A stretch of 64,000 nt of DNA from Prostheceraeus crozeri (Eukaryota > Platyhelminthes > Polycladida > Euryleptidae), in contig CAJQUW010000460.1 in NCBI GenBank assembly GCA_907163375.1, positions 1-64,000 on the forward strand, read 5' to 3'. Below the pieces are notes generated by a model, which was given only the letters and a program-made list of their open reading frames with translations, did no database searches and was not told the origin of the DNA. Positions 1 to 10,186 of this stretch are shown piece by piece; position 1 is the stretch's first letter; each line of letters begins with the position of its first letter. Position numbers and translations under genes: made by a program.

Positions 1-285
1 TTTAACAGCATTTGATATTGCACTAGCTGTACTACCTATAGCAGCTGCTCCTTTTGCAGCAGATGTAATCAAATCTTTATTATTTTTAATTAAGTTAACG
101 ATACTACCAATACCAGAAAAGATGCCATCCCCTTCTTTTTGAACGGCACCTGCGGTGCCTAGGAACTTTTCTGTTCCGACTGTTTCTCTATTATCATAAT
201 GATAAACAGGATTCATACGTGGTTCATGAGCAATTTTTTGATTTGAAGCAAAATGTTTAAGATTGTGTTTATAAATTATAGGCAT
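1..285 (-). CDS. Small pVI/pX-like virion protein, C-terminus off window
   Basis: A 95-codon open frame begins at ATG 285-283 and runs off the left edge. The N-terminus (MPIIYKHNLKHF) is basic and aromatic. The part nearest the edge, from about residue 55, is glycine- and alanine-rich and hydrophobic (GIGSIVNLIKN, then AAKGAAAIGSTASA), a composition seen in small membrane-active or core proteins of adenovirus-like and Polinton-like viruses. The assignment rests on composition and context, not on a diagnostic motif. The frame contains a copy of the dispersed palindromic repeat (140-180), which here is translated. Confidence 0.5.
   Translation of the reverse strand, partial: MPIIYKHNLKHFASNQKIAHEPRMNPVYHYDNRETVGTEKFLGTAGAVQKEGDGIFSGIGSIVNLIKNNKDLITSAAKGAAAIGSTASAISNAVK
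140..180 (-). repeat. Dispersed palindromic element, in-frame copy
   Basis: On the minus strand it reads AGTTCCTAGGCACCGC, with the GGCACCGCAGGTGCC hairpin. It is a diverged member of the family best seen at 4599-4632 and is translated inside the pVI/pX-like frame. Confidence 0.45.
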
Positions 286-325
286 TTTTTAGGATTAAAT
301 TTGACTTTTAGGAAAAACATAAATA

Positions 326-365
326 CGGGCGAAGCGCGAAGCCCTGGAAGACATCTCCGATGTCC
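326..365 (-). repeat. Dispersed palindromic element, intergenic copy
   Basis: Plus-strand GGGCGAAGCGCGAAGCCC (327-344 region) is the exact reverse complement of the core at 4614-4631. It lies just downstream of the 57-residue gene (384-557, minus strand), the same relative place as the copy behind the ATPase gene, so it could also act as a terminator-like hairpin. Confidence 0.75.
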
Positions 366-383
366 ATTATAAAAAAAAAATGT

Positions 384-557
384 TTATTTTTTGTTCTTAA
401 CTTTTACAGATTGCGTTTTTGGTTTAACTTTATCAGGAACCAAACCTGCATCAATCATTCTTTTTATTCTATGATTTTCTTTCATAATATTTCTTTCTTT
501 TATTAACTCTTCTAATTGTTTAATTCTTTTAAAATTATTAGCTCTAATTTTATCCAT
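384..557 (-). CDS. 57-residue paralogue of the N-terminus of the 274-residue protein
   Basis: A complete small gene, ATG at 557-555 and TAA at 386-384. The first 35 or so residues (MDKIRANNFKRIKQLEELIK and onward) nearly match the N-terminus of the protein at 9362-10186 (MDKVRADNFKRIKQ), then the sequence diverges into a lysine-rich tail. The shared part is charged and predicted helical, so it could be a coiled-coil or assembly peptide. It looks like a partial gene duplication on the opposite strand that has kept its reading frame. Function unknown. Confidence 0.7.
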   Translation of the reverse strand: MDKIRANNFKRIKQLEELIKERNIMKENHRIKRMIDAGLVPDKVKPKTQSVKVKNKK

Positions 558-716
558 TTTTAAAATTATATACTTTTATATACTTTTATATATTTATACT
601 TTTATATTTTTAAAATTATATACATATTTTTGTATTTTTTAAATTATATTTATATTTTTTATGATTCTTATTTTTTGTAGGTAAAAAATATTTAAGTTAA
701 TATTTACAATACTCGT
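558..716. other. AT-rich spacer with short direct repeats
   Basis: Contains tandem TATACTTTTA units (about 569-610) and then oligo(T) runs. No gene is seen. It may hold the promoter of the 57-residue gene. Confidence 0.5.
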
Positions 717-1604
717 TTAATATTTACGTTTATGAATATCTAACAACTTCGAGATAACTTTATTAATTGCCTGTTGCACTTTATCTATTGCGTCAAGTAG
801 CGTGTGATGTACTTTAATTTCTTTTCTATTAACTTGTATTTTTTGCTGATTAATCTTCAATGCCGTTTTAAGAGCATTTAACTTAATTTTAAGAACATTT
901 AATTGTCTTTTAACAGCATCTAACTGTTCTTTATTTTCTTTAGAGTTTTCTTGTAAATTTTTCTTTAATTCATTTTCTAAATTGATTTTAAGAGTTTTCA
1001 TTTTATCAACTTTTTCATTAAGTGAGTTTACTTCATTTATTATTCTATTCATCTTTTTCATTTGTTGAGTAATTTTAGAACTCAATTCATCAACACTTTT
1101 TTGGAATGTAGTTTGCAACTGCTTTAAATTTTTTTTAATTCTTTCAGGTAGTTTTTCTATTTCATCTTCTAATTGTTCTTTTAACATTTTTATCTGATGT
1201 TTATTTTTGATGACTGCAGATTTTAAATTTAAAGAAAGTAATATTAAAATTTTTGATTGTTCTGAAATCTTTTTAAAAAGTTTTGCTATATCTGCTTCTA
1301 GCTCTCTATCCTTTTTATCAAGTTTTGATAATTTTTCGTTTAATGATTTGTCATTAAGTTTAAGCAACTTTAATTCGTTCATCAGCGGAACCAAAACATC
1401 GTTTATATATTTTTCTTTTAATTCATTGATTTGCGTATCAACATATTGTTTATTTGTTAACTCTGTATTTTGTTGTGGAAGAATAGAAAGATGTAATGGT
1501 CCAGATAAAACGTCTCCAGTTTTCATGATATAATTTTCTATCTCTATTTCTAATTCACGATTATTCGGGATATATGCACCTCCACCAACATTTGGTAACA
1601 TCAT
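717..1604 (-). CDS. Coiled-coil, fibre-like protein with phage tail-fibre signature
   Basis: A protein of 295 residues if it starts at ATG 1604-1602, or 294 from the next ATG. The frame is open to 1796, but that extension is low-complexity translated spacer and is not used. After a glycine-rich start (PNVGGGAYIPNN) comes MKTGDVLSGPLHL followed by NKQYVDTQI, the arrangement typical of the shaft or collar of phage tail fibres (a G-x-L/M-x-G-x-L step followed by NKxYVD). The remainder, about residues 50-290, is a long heptad-like coiled coil rich in K, L, E, N and I. It may be the virion fibre or spike. No C-terminal receptor-binding knob is recognisable. The minor-strand frame at 1207-1533 is a shadow. 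Confidence 0.6.
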   Translation of the reverse strand: MMLPNVGGGAYIPNNRELEIEIENYIMKTGDVLSGPLHLSILPQQNTELTNKQYVDTQINELKEKYINDVLVPLMNELKLLKLNDKSLNEKLSKLDKKDRELEADIAKLFKKISEQSKILILLSLNLKSAVIKNKHQIKMLKEQLEDEIEKLPERIKKNLKQLQTTFQKSVDELSSKITQQMKKMNRIINEVNSLNEKVDKMKTLKINLENELKKNLQENSKENKEQLDAVKRQLNVLKIKLNALKTALKINQQKIQVNRKEIKVHHTLLDAIDKVQQAINKVISKLLDIHKRKY

Positions 1605-1711
1605 TTTTAAACAATAAAAAAGGAAATTTTTTCTGATTATAAAAAATACATAAATTATAAAAATACATAAATTATAAAAAATAAAATTTTTCCTAATAAA
1701 AATAAAAAAAA

Positions 1712-2655
1712 ATGGAAATGACTCAAATTTGTCAAGTTTGCAATATGCGTTTTTTAAATCAAACACTATTATATTCTCATATGAAAAACACACCATGTGG
1801 TATGCATATGAATCAATTACAACCTAATATACAACCTAATAATATCAACCTAATAATATTCAACCTAATAATATTCAGAATAATATTCAACCTAATAATA
1901 GTATTCAGTATAATAATATTCAATCAGAGCAACCATTACAAAGATTAAAGCATTTATTTATTTCAGATAAAGAACAAAATCTTTATACTGCTAGAATAAA
2001 TACACCTAGGCAAAATACTGCTAGAATAAATACACCTAGGCAAAATACTGCTAGAATAAATACACCTAGGCAAAATACACCTAGCCAAAATACACCTAGG
2101 CAAAATAATAATAATTATTTAGCACAAAATAATAATGTAGCACAAAATAATCCTTTTGTTCAAAATAATCCTTTTGTTCAAAATAATAATGTAGCACAAA
2201 ATAATTATATTGATAAAAATCAACTTGTTGAAAGTAATAACAAAAAAATATGTTCCGGATGTAATAAAAATACAACATCAAAAAATTTTGCACGTCATTT
2301 AAAATTATGTGAACAAACAGAAGAGGTTAAAAAAGAAAAAAAAGATAAATTAAAAGATCAGTTATGTCGTAATTGTAATAAATATTTTACAAATCAAGGA
2401 ATTACTAATCATTATAATTCTTGTATAAGTTCTACAAGACAATGTACAAGTTGTCAAATTACTAAACCTAAGACAGAGTTTTATGATAGTAAATATCAGT
2501 GTAAGGATTGTTTAAAAGAAAAAGTTAAATGTAGAGGTTGTCAAAAAATTATATTAAAGAAAAATTTTCAGCGACATGTAACACTATGTCCAAAACTTAA
2601 TCAACATAATAATCAACATAATAATAATTTATGTCAAAATAATAATTTATGTTAA
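1712..2655 (+). pseudogene. Zinc-finger protein, frameshifted
   Basis: Starts at ATG 1712 with a C2H2-like finger (CQVCNMRF...H). After about 45 codons the reading leaves frame at 1841-1850, where one base is missing relative to neighbouring copies of the same Asn/Pro/Gln-rich repeat. From there the next frame is open to TAA 2653-2655 and encodes a low-complexity NTPRQNTARI/AQNN region and four Cys/His modules (CSGCNKN, CRNCNKYF, CTSCQITK, CRGCQKII). These resemble C2HC fingers and suggest nucleic-acid binding, perhaps a viral transcription factor. The lesion could be a real mutation or a sequence error; recoding cannot be excluded. Confidence 0.6.
1981..2100 (+). repeat. Tandem repeat, 30-bp unit, coding
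   Basis: Three 30-bp units ending in ATAAATACACCTAGG, then 15-bp half units. The period is a multiple of three, so copy number can change without breaking the zinc-finger reading frame. Confidence 0.85.
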
Positions 2656-2673
2656 AATAATAATTTATATTAG

Positions 2674-2750
2674 TATTTCAACTAAAATAGTTGTATTTCA
2701 ACTAAAATAGTTGTATTTCAACTAAAATAGTTGTATTTCAACTAAAATAA
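2674..2750 (+). repeat. Tandem repeat, 20-bp unit with inner palindrome
   Basis: Four units of TATTTCAACTAAAATAGTTG at 2674, 2694, 2714 and 2734 (the last diverged). CAACTAAAATAGTTG is self-complementary. The array follows the zinc-finger gene and could act as a terminator or origin-like array. Confidence 0.85.
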
Positions 2751-2817
2751 TCTTATATATATTAAAATATTATTTTTTTATAAAGAATAAAATATTATTT
2801 TATTAAAATATTCTTAA

Positions 2818-2946
2818 GCATTCCGGAAGAGAGGAGAGGTATAAAAATACTTCTTTTGAGTATAGGAACAAAAAGTCCGACACATTCCGGAGGTTCTACA
2901 GAGGTTAAAAACACTCATAAGAGTGTAAGAATGCTAGTCCGGAATC
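2818..2946 (+). repeat. Degenerate repeat pair built on ATTCCGGA
   Basis: Two diverged units of roughly 64 bp begin ATTCCGGA (2820 and 2885) and contain GAGGT(A)TAAAAA; a closing TCCGGAAT lies near 2939. ACACTCATAAGAGTGT (2909-2924) is a hairpin. The block lies just upstream of the membrane-anchored ATPase gene and may be its promoter or leader. Confidence 0.55.
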
Positions 2947-2988
2947 AACAAATAATAACTCCTAAATTTTTTATTTAAAAAATAATAA

Positions 2989-4581
2989 ATGAATAAAAGC
3001 GAAAATTTGGAAGATTTATATTCACCGGTTATAATTAAAAGTGATAAAAGTAATGAAAGTAATAAAAGTAATCTAACTCGTCATAAATCTCTTAATGCAA
3101 TAAACGAAATAATAAATAATTATATGAATAACACTGAGTTTCAAGATACACTAACCCCTCAAGATCCGAATCTAAAAGATATTAATAATATTGTAGATAA
3201 TCCTATATATAATACTAGATATAATAATAATAATATAGATAAAAATATATATAATAATATAGATAAAAATATATATAATAATATAGATAAAAATTCATAT
3301 AATAATATAGATAAAAATACATATAATAAAAGATATTTAGAGACACTACCCCCTAATTCATCTCTTAATAAAAAAATACCACAATCAGATCTTACACGTC
3401 TTTGGAATTTTTTAAAATTTCATTGTATAAAAATATTGTTAGCATGTATTTTAATATTTTTTATTTATCATCTTGTTATATGTATTGGAAATCAATGGGG
3501 TTACTTTCTAACAGAGGAACAAAAGAGAATAATTTTTTATAATCAAGAAAAAAAAACTTTTGAAGGATGGAAGACTGAGGAAGATAAGATTAAGGATAAA
3601 ACTAATAATAAAAATATTAAACAAGGTAAAATGTATCAAGAAAATTTACATTTCATTGTTTACGGTAAAACTGGAAGTGGTAAGACTACGTTTATTAAAA
3701 AATATATAAACCAATATTATAAGGACGAAACAAAAGTACATATTTTTTGTATGCATACTTCTGAATGGCCAACTTTTACAAACGTCTATAATGATAAACA
3801 ATTAGATGAGTTACAAGATATGGAAAGTTTTGCTGGTACACCTGAAAATAAATCTTTATTAATTTTAGATGATGTTGCAAGTTTATCAAAACAAAAAAAT
3901 ATGTCAGAAATATTTACAAAAGGAAGACATCAAAATATTCAAATAGTTGTATTAGCTCATAAAGCTTGTGATGTAGATAATAAGATTAGAGAAAACATTC
4001 AAACATTTTTTACAACTACACAAAATAATGCAGCATTCTTTAATGATATTAATAAAAATTATAAAATGAATATGCCTTTATCATATTATACACATCATAA
4101 ATATGGAATAATACGTGTTGACACCATAAGTGAACATATGCAAGTATATGATAAAGATTTAAATATATTAGTAGATACTGAACATGAAATCTATAATAAC
4201 TCTCAAGATTTTGATATTAGAATGTATGCAAATACAAAACATTTATCAAATCAAGTTATAGAACAAATAATTATCTTTTTAGAATCCGAAGCAAAAGTAC
4301 CACTAAAAATTATTCCTGATACATTTTATTTTTATTTTGATCATTATTTAAATGCAAAATTTGGTATACCAATACCAAAAAGATTACAAGATAATGAAAC
4401 ATTAAACTATTTAAAAATTGCAATAAATGATGTTAGAAACGGTTTAAGAAAAGCAACACCAATAATATCTGATGTTAAATCTACATTTTCTGATGCTAAA
4501 TCTACATTTGATGAAGCCAAAAAAACATATAATGATATAAAACCATTAATAAATGGTGTAAGTGAAATACTTAGTAATTAA
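2989..4581 (+). CDS. Membrane-anchored P-loop ATPase (A32/FtsK-like)
   Basis: A protein of 530 residues starting at ATG 2989 after an A-rich leader. Order: a polar N-terminus with repeated NNIDKNIY units (about residues 80-115); one strongly hydrophobic segment (ILLACILIFFIYHLVICIG, about 149-167); then an ATPase domain with Walker A GKTGSGKT (226-233), Walker B LLILDDVA (about 290-297) and a downstream FTKGRHQNIQIVVLAHK stretch that parallels the second ATPase of this element; then a C-terminal helical tail with repeated DVKSTFSDAKSTF units. The family packages or translocates viral DNA. An N-terminal membrane anchor is unusual for the Polinton packaging ATPase, which is normally a soluble protein of about 200-260 residues. 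A palindromic element sits 18 bp past the stop. Confidence 0.7.
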   Translation: MNKSENLEDLYSPVIIKSDKSNESNKSNLTRHKSLNAINEIINNYMNNTEFQDTLTPQDPNLKDINNIVDNPIYNTRYNNNNIDKNIYNNIDKNIYNNIDKNSYNNIDKNTYNKRYLETLPPNSSLNKKIPQSDLTRLWNFLKFHCIKILLACILIFFIYHLVICIGNQWGYFLTEEQKRIIFYNQEKKTFEGWKTEEDKIKDKTNNKNIKQGKMYQENLHFIVYGKTGSGKTTFIKKYINQYYKDETKVHIFCMHTSEWPTFTNVYNDKQLDELQDMESFAGTPENKSLLILDDVASLSKQKNMSEIFTKGRHQNIQIVVLAHKACDVDNKIRENIQTFFTTTQNNAAFFNDINKNYKMNMPLSYYTHHKYGIIRVDTISEHMQVYDKDLNILVDTEHEIYNNSQDFDIRMYANTKHLSNQVIEQIIIFLESEAKVPLKIIPDTFYFYFDHYLNAKFGIPIPKRLQDNETLNYLKIAINDVRNGLRKATPIISDVKSTFSDAKSTFDEAKKTYNDIKPLINGVSEILSN

Positions 4582-4598
4582 ACAAATTTATCATAATC

Positions 4599-4632
4599 AA
4601 ACCGAAGGTTCTAGGGCTTCGCGCTTCGCCCG
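4599..4632 (+). repeat. Dispersed palindromic element, reference copy
   Basis: Reads AACCGAAGGTTCTAGGGCTT followed by CGCGCTTCGCCCG. GGGCTTCGCGCTTCGCCC forms a strong GC hairpin in otherwise AT-rich DNA. It follows the ATPase stop codon and could serve as a terminator. Confidence 0.8.
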
Positions 4633-6648
4633 ATTTTGCAGATATATTAGCATTTTTTTTCTCTAAAAATTAAAACATAAATTTTTTTTTTAAAAAAAAT
4701 TTCTCAAATTTTCTCTAAAAAAATAAAAAAATGGAAAAATTTTATTGCAACTTATGTAAAAAAAAGTTGCAAACAAAAAGAAGTTATCAATCTCATCTAC
4801 AAAGTAAAATGCATTTACAAAATGTAGAACGAGTTGATGATGGAAATATATTAAAATTAAATAGTTATAAAAACTATCTAGAAACATTGCCTACTGATAT
4901 AAAAGTTAAAAAAATGTTTGATGATTATTCACATTCGGAATATAAAAAATTTTTTAATAGTGAAGATGAAGCCGTAACAGATATAAAATATTTATTTAGC
5001 GATACTGATGAATTTAACGAAATAGATGAATTTGATGAAGCTGAACGAACCGATGAAGCCTTAGCAAATATAAAATATTTATTTAATCAGTCTTTTGAAC
5101 ATAATGAAACCGATAAAACTTTTTATAATGTATTAACAAACTTTTATAATATATTTAAGAAATCTTTCAAATGTTATATGAATGTAGAAGTACTTTATAC
5201 AAAAAATGGACCTGATGGAATTCCTGAAGAAATAATACAAGGACATTTTACAAATTCGCAAGAAATTCATAATGTAAATGATATACAACCCATATTTGAA
5301 TCGATGATACTTAAATTAGAAAATTGTATAATTGAAGCCCAGTTACGTGAATCTGGTTGGAGATTTGTTAAAATAATATCTAAGAAAATAGTAATTGATA
5401 AATATAAAAATAATACTGGTGGTAGTTATGTTCCTTTACCTTTCAGTTCACCTCAATTAATCAACATAAAAAATGAAGATGATTATTGTTTTCTGTGGAG
5501 TATTATAGCACATTTACAACCTGTAAATATCATAAAGAAAGACTAAGTCATTACAATAAAGAAGAATACATAAGTGAATTTGATCTTTCTGATGGCTTAG
5601 ATGAATTTCCATATGATTATAATAGGTTACTAAAGTTTCATAAAAAGAATAAAAATTTAATTGAAGTAAATGTTTTTGAATAAAATGTGAATTATGTTTC
5701 TATTGGTAAAATTACTCCACTTTACTCAGATTCAAAAAAATTTTATTTGAATAATAAAAATTTTTGCCAATCAGAAATAGTATATAATGACAGAGGTAAT
5801 TACATGCATCATAATATTTTTTACCAAGGAAATATAATATGTACTGAAAAATTTGAACTTGTTAAAACACTATCACCAATAATGATTAATCATAATAATT
5901 ATAAAGGACGTACTGATGATTATAATTACAAATATTCATCTTTATCTTCAGAATACCAACAAAAATTAGAAAATTTAAATAAAAGTTTACAAAAATGTAA
6001 AATAGATTATCAACAACAAACACAAATGTTACTACAAGAATATCACCATAAATATCAAAATAAGATAGAAACAATTCAAAAATTAAATGAAGAAAATAAT
6101 AAAGAATTAAATAATGAAGAATTAAATAATAAAGAATTAAATAATGAAGAAAATGAAACCAATCAAAAAATAAATGAATGTTTAAAAAAATGTCTACAAC
6201 AATATAAAGAACAATATGATAAAGAATATAGTTATCAGTTACAAATATTAAATCAAAATTATTATAAAAATACATTTAATCTTACAAAAGAAATTAATGA
6301 AACACATGAAATATATAAAGATGAATTTGAAAAACTAGTACAGTCAAAACAACCAGCGCAAGCGAATATATTATATTATCAGGGACATTTTATATTGTGT
6401 AAAGATGTTTCTATATTTACAAAAACTTCAGATAATAAAAATTTTCCTTGTCTTCAATGTATGACAAGTTTTAGAACTTTAGAAGAAATGAATAGACATT
6501 TGGAGAATTGTCAACAAAACGAAGCAGTTCAAAATACTTTTCCAAAAGATGATTATTTAGAATATAATAAATGGTATTTTAAAAATAAAGTACCCTTTAC
6601 TATTTATTGTGATTTTGAAGCATATAATGTTAATATGACACAAAATCA

Positions 6649-6680
6649 AACGGAAAGTTCCAGGGCTTCACCCGATTCTG
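6649..6680 (+). repeat. Dispersed palindromic element inside the polymerase gene
   Basis: AAACGGAAAGTTCCAGGGCT followed by TCACCCGATTCTG matches the copy at 4599-4632 closely. It is translated in frame in the low-complexity linker just after Exo I. Confidence 0.7.
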
Positions 6681-7754
6681 AAAATTATAATACTGAAAAT
6701 TATAATTCTGAAAAAAGTGCGCCTGAAAAAAGTGCACCTGGAAAAAGTTCAACTGAACAAAGTAAAGAAAAATATTTATTTGAACAAAAACCATTATGTT
6801 GGGGAATGTACATTTATTCAAATTATCCTAATTTATTTAAATCAGAATATTTTCAATACTATGGTGAAGACAGTTCAGAAATGTTTACAAAGAAAGTAGA
6901 AGAATTACAAGGACGTTTTTCACAATTGCTTGAAACAAATAAACCAATGATACCATTAACGGATGAAGAAAGAAAAGAATTTTATGATGAAATAAATTGT
7001 TATTACTGTGGAAAAGGTTTTACAAATAAATATAAAACTGGCAGAGGTAGATATATTGATAAAGTAAAAGATCATGATCATCTAAATGGATTATATAGAG
7101 GTGCAGCACATAATTCTTGTAATCTTAATGCTAACAAATTTAAATATAACTTTGTTCCTTTATATTTCTATAATGGTTCTAAATATGATTTCCATCTAGT
7201 AATGAAAGATTTATTTTCATCTGAAAAATTACAACAACAAAAAATAAATGTACTATGTAAACAAGAAGAAGAATATTTTTCAATGCAATTAGGTTGTATT
7301 AGAATTTTAGATGCATTTAGATTTTTTACTCCTTATTCATTAGATGTTATGGGAAAAACTTTGAAACCTGAACAATGTAAAATATTAAATAAATATAATT
7401 TAAAACCTTTAAAAGGAATATTTCCGTATGAGTACATAACTGGAGATTTTAATTCTGTGAATAAAATTATGGAAGAAGAACAACTTCCTCCAATAAATAA
7501 ATTTAAATCAACATTAAAACAATCACAATTATCTGAAGAAGATTATGCAGAAGCTGAAAAAAATTGGAGAGAGTTAAATTGTAAAACAATGTATGATTAT
7601 ACAATGAAATATCTACAGATAGATGTATTAATACTAGCTGATCTTTTTGAAAACTTTCGTGATATGTGTTTAGAATATTACGGAATAGATCCATGTTATT
7701 GTTATTCTACACCAGGTTTAACATGGCTAGCAGGATTAAAACATACAAATGTTC

Positions 7755-7782
7755 AAGCCGATGGCTCTAGGACAAAGTCCGT
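7755..7782 (+). repeat. Dispersed palindromic element, second copy in the polymerase gene
   Basis: GCCGATGGCTCTAGGACAAAGTCCG keeps the TCTAGG core and ends in a GGAC/GTCC hairpin. It is translated in frame and is more diverged than the other copies. Confidence 0.45.
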
Positions 7783-9361
7783 TAAACTTAAACATTATAA
7801 AGAAAATACATATGATAAATTATTATTTTTTGAATCTGGAATTAGAGGTGGAGTTTCATCAGTTTTAGGTAATAGATATGTTAAATGTTATAATAAGAAA
7901 GTAAATCCACAAGAATATGGAATAATGAAACCTTTATCTCCAGAAGAAAAAGAAAAAATATTAGAAATTTTTCGAACGAAACGAGAAGGAGTAGAACGTG
8001 AAAATGCAATTGATGAATTCATGAGAGAAAACTATTTATTATATTATGATTTTAATAGCTTATATTCTTCTTGCATGATACAAGAATTACCAACAGGTGA
8101 AATGACATGGTGTAATAATCTTGTTTATCAAAGAACATATGATGGTGAAAATAATTTTGGTTATGTATATGAAGTTGATTTAGTATATCCTGATTATATA
8201 AAAGACGCAACAAAATATTATCCTTTCTGCCCAGAAAACAAAATTCCCAATATAGAAGATTTTTCAGATTATCAAAAATCTATAATTCCGAAAAAATACA
8301 GACCAACAAAAAAACTTATGTTAACACAAAGTAATAAAGGAAAGTATGTTGTTGAAGGAAGAATGCTAGATTGGTATTTAAATCATGGCATGATTCTCAC
8401 CAAAATACATCGAAAACTAGAGTATAGAAAATCTAAATGGTTAAAAAATTATATTGAGTTCAATATTGAAAAACGTAAAATAGCTAAAAGAAATAAAGAT
8501 GATTTTGGAAACGTTTTCTTCAAATTAATGAATAATGCATTTTATGGTAAGACTTTAGAAAATGTACGTAATAGACAAAATATTGAAATAGTTTATGATA
8601 GAGATAGATTTCAAAATTTAACAAGGAAACCTACATATAAAAGAACTACTAGATTCAGTGATAAACTTTGTGCTGTTCATCTAAGAAGAAGCATTGTAAA
8701 ACATGATAAGTTTAATTTCATTGGTTTCACTATATTAGAATTAGCTAAACTATTTATGTATAGTTTTATATATGATTATTTAGCACCTGCTTATGGCAAA
8801 AACTATAAATTACACTTTACAGATACCGATTCTATTTTCTTAGAATTAACAGTACCATATGGTTCTTCACTTGATAAAGAAATTAATAAAATAAAAGATA
8901 TTATTCATCCTTCTGATTTATGTAAAGTAAAAGATGAATTAGAAGGAAATGAAGATTTCATAACAGAAGCTATATTTTTAAAATCTAAATGTTACTGTTA
9001 TGATACAACTAATAATATTAAAACACATAAAACATTAAAAGGAATTTCAAAGGCATCAGTGGCTAATCAAATAACATTTCAAGATTATAAAAATGCATTA
9101 TTTAATAATGAAATAAAAACAGCATATAATTATAGACTTAATTCAAAGAAACATAAAATGTATTTAAAAGAAGAACATAAATTAGCATTAGATCCATTTG
9201 ATGATAAAAGAAAAATTTTACCTGATGGAATAACTACTTTACCTTTTTAATTTTCTAATTTCTATTTTCTAAATATAACAATATAAAAATATAAAAATAT
9301 AAAATATTATAAAATATTATAAAAATAAAATAAAATAATAATATAAAATTATCATATAAAA

Positions 9362-10186
9362 ATGGATAAAGTTAGAGCTGATAATTTTAAAAGAATAAAA
9401 CAATTAGAAGAGTTAATAAAACAAAGAAATATTATGAAAGAAAATCATCTTCAACATAGAATGATAAAAGCTGGTATTCAATCTGATATGTTTGAAAAAA
9501 TGCAGCAAACCGAGCAAGTAAAAACTGATTTTGAGAAAACTATGAAACCATTTAAAACTCTTGAAAAAGAAAGTACAAATAATGATAAACAAATTGATAT
9601 AACAGATCCAGAGCACAAAACTACATTAGATGACTATGGATTACTAGAATCAAACATTAATAAGAAATTACCAAAATCTATGCAATTTGAACATTCTATC
9701 TCATTTATAGATGGAAAAACAATACCTAGATTTTATCTCGGACAAAAAGAAATATTTCCACAACCTTTTCGAGGTTTAATTTTTTCACCAGATAAATCTC
9801 CTTTTAATTTAGATAGAAATTTTGTTAATCTTTTAAGAGGAGCAGATTTAAATAATTATGCTGTAGAAGATCTCATAAAATATAAAGCTATGTTAGATAG
9901 AGTTGGTGCAGTAAAATCTCTTAGACGTTATAAACAATTAGAAAATTTATTATCAACGGGAGTTAAAGTAGGGAAAGGTTTATCTGAAAAACAGAAAACA
10001 GAAACAACCATATTTTTACCAGATGTTCCACAAGAATTACTAAATAGATTAAATATTTTAATATCTGCAATAAAAGAAGGACATAATTCTAGTTTCAATG
10101 AAATTCATGCTATATTGAAAAGACTGTTAGAAAAGAAGATTCTAAATGAAGAGGATTATAAAAGTATAACGAACCGAATGATCTAG
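9362..10186 (+). CDS. 274-residue virion or core protein of unknown function
   Basis: Starts at ATG 9362 after an A-rich leader. The N-terminal 100 residues are charged and helical and are partly duplicated in the 57-residue gene at 384-557. The middle (FIDGKTIPRFYLGQKEIF, about residues 116-133, then FNLDRNFVNLLRG) recalls a conserved uncharacterised protein that sits between polymerase and capsid genes in cnidarian Polinton-like elements; this is from memory and is not decisive. The last residues and the stop codon come from a palindromic element copy (10170-10200), so the C-terminus may have been altered by that insertion. Confidence 0.65.
   Translation: MDKVRADNFKRIKQLEELIKQRNIMKENHLQHRMIKAGIQSDMFEKMQQTEQVKTDFEKTMKPFKTLEKESTNNDKQIDITDPEHKTTLDDYGLLESNINKKLPKSMQFEHSISFIDGKTIPRFYLGQKEIFPQPFRGLIFSPDKSPFNLDRNFVNLLRGADLNNYAVEDLIKYKAMLDRVGAVKSLRRYKQLENLLSTGVKVGKGLSEKQKTETTIFLPDVPQELLNRLNILISAIKEGHNSSFNEIHAILKRLLEKKILNEEDYKSITNRMI

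Larger units (their letters stand above)
4731..9250 (+). pseudogene. Protein-primed DNA polymerase B with endonuclease VII-like insert, broken
   Basis: The replication polymerase of the element. A C2H2-like finger opens it (CNLCKKKL...H). An N-terminal domain follows, then an alpha-helical KELNNEE-rich linker, a second C2H2 finger (about 6449-6512), Exo I DFEAYN (about 6610-6627), an endonuclease VII/HNH-like zinc module (CYYCGKGF...KDHDHLNG...HNSCN, about 6995-7125), Exo II YDFHL (about 7186), Exo III YLQIDVL (about 7612), polymerase motif A DFNSLYSS (about 8048), motif B NNAFYGK (about 8531) and motif C TDTDS (about 8818). All catalytic motifs look intact. Two lesions split the 5' part: the first frame (from ATG 4731) closes at 5546 although its homology continues from about 5525 in another frame (one base short), and an in-frame TAA lies at 5681-5683. 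As it stands the gene could not make a full-length polymerase. Confidence 0.85.

Noticed and set aside
1605..1796. N-terminal extension of the fibre-like protein (64 residues)
   Set aside because: It is translated low-complexity AT-rich spacer; the ATG at 1604-1602 precedes the conserved-looking glycine-rich start and avoids overlap with the opposite zinc-finger gene.
5681..5683. Reassigned stop codon (alternative genetic code) in the polymerase
   Set aside because: TAA, TAG and TGA end other intact genes of the same element normally, so a single mutation is simpler.
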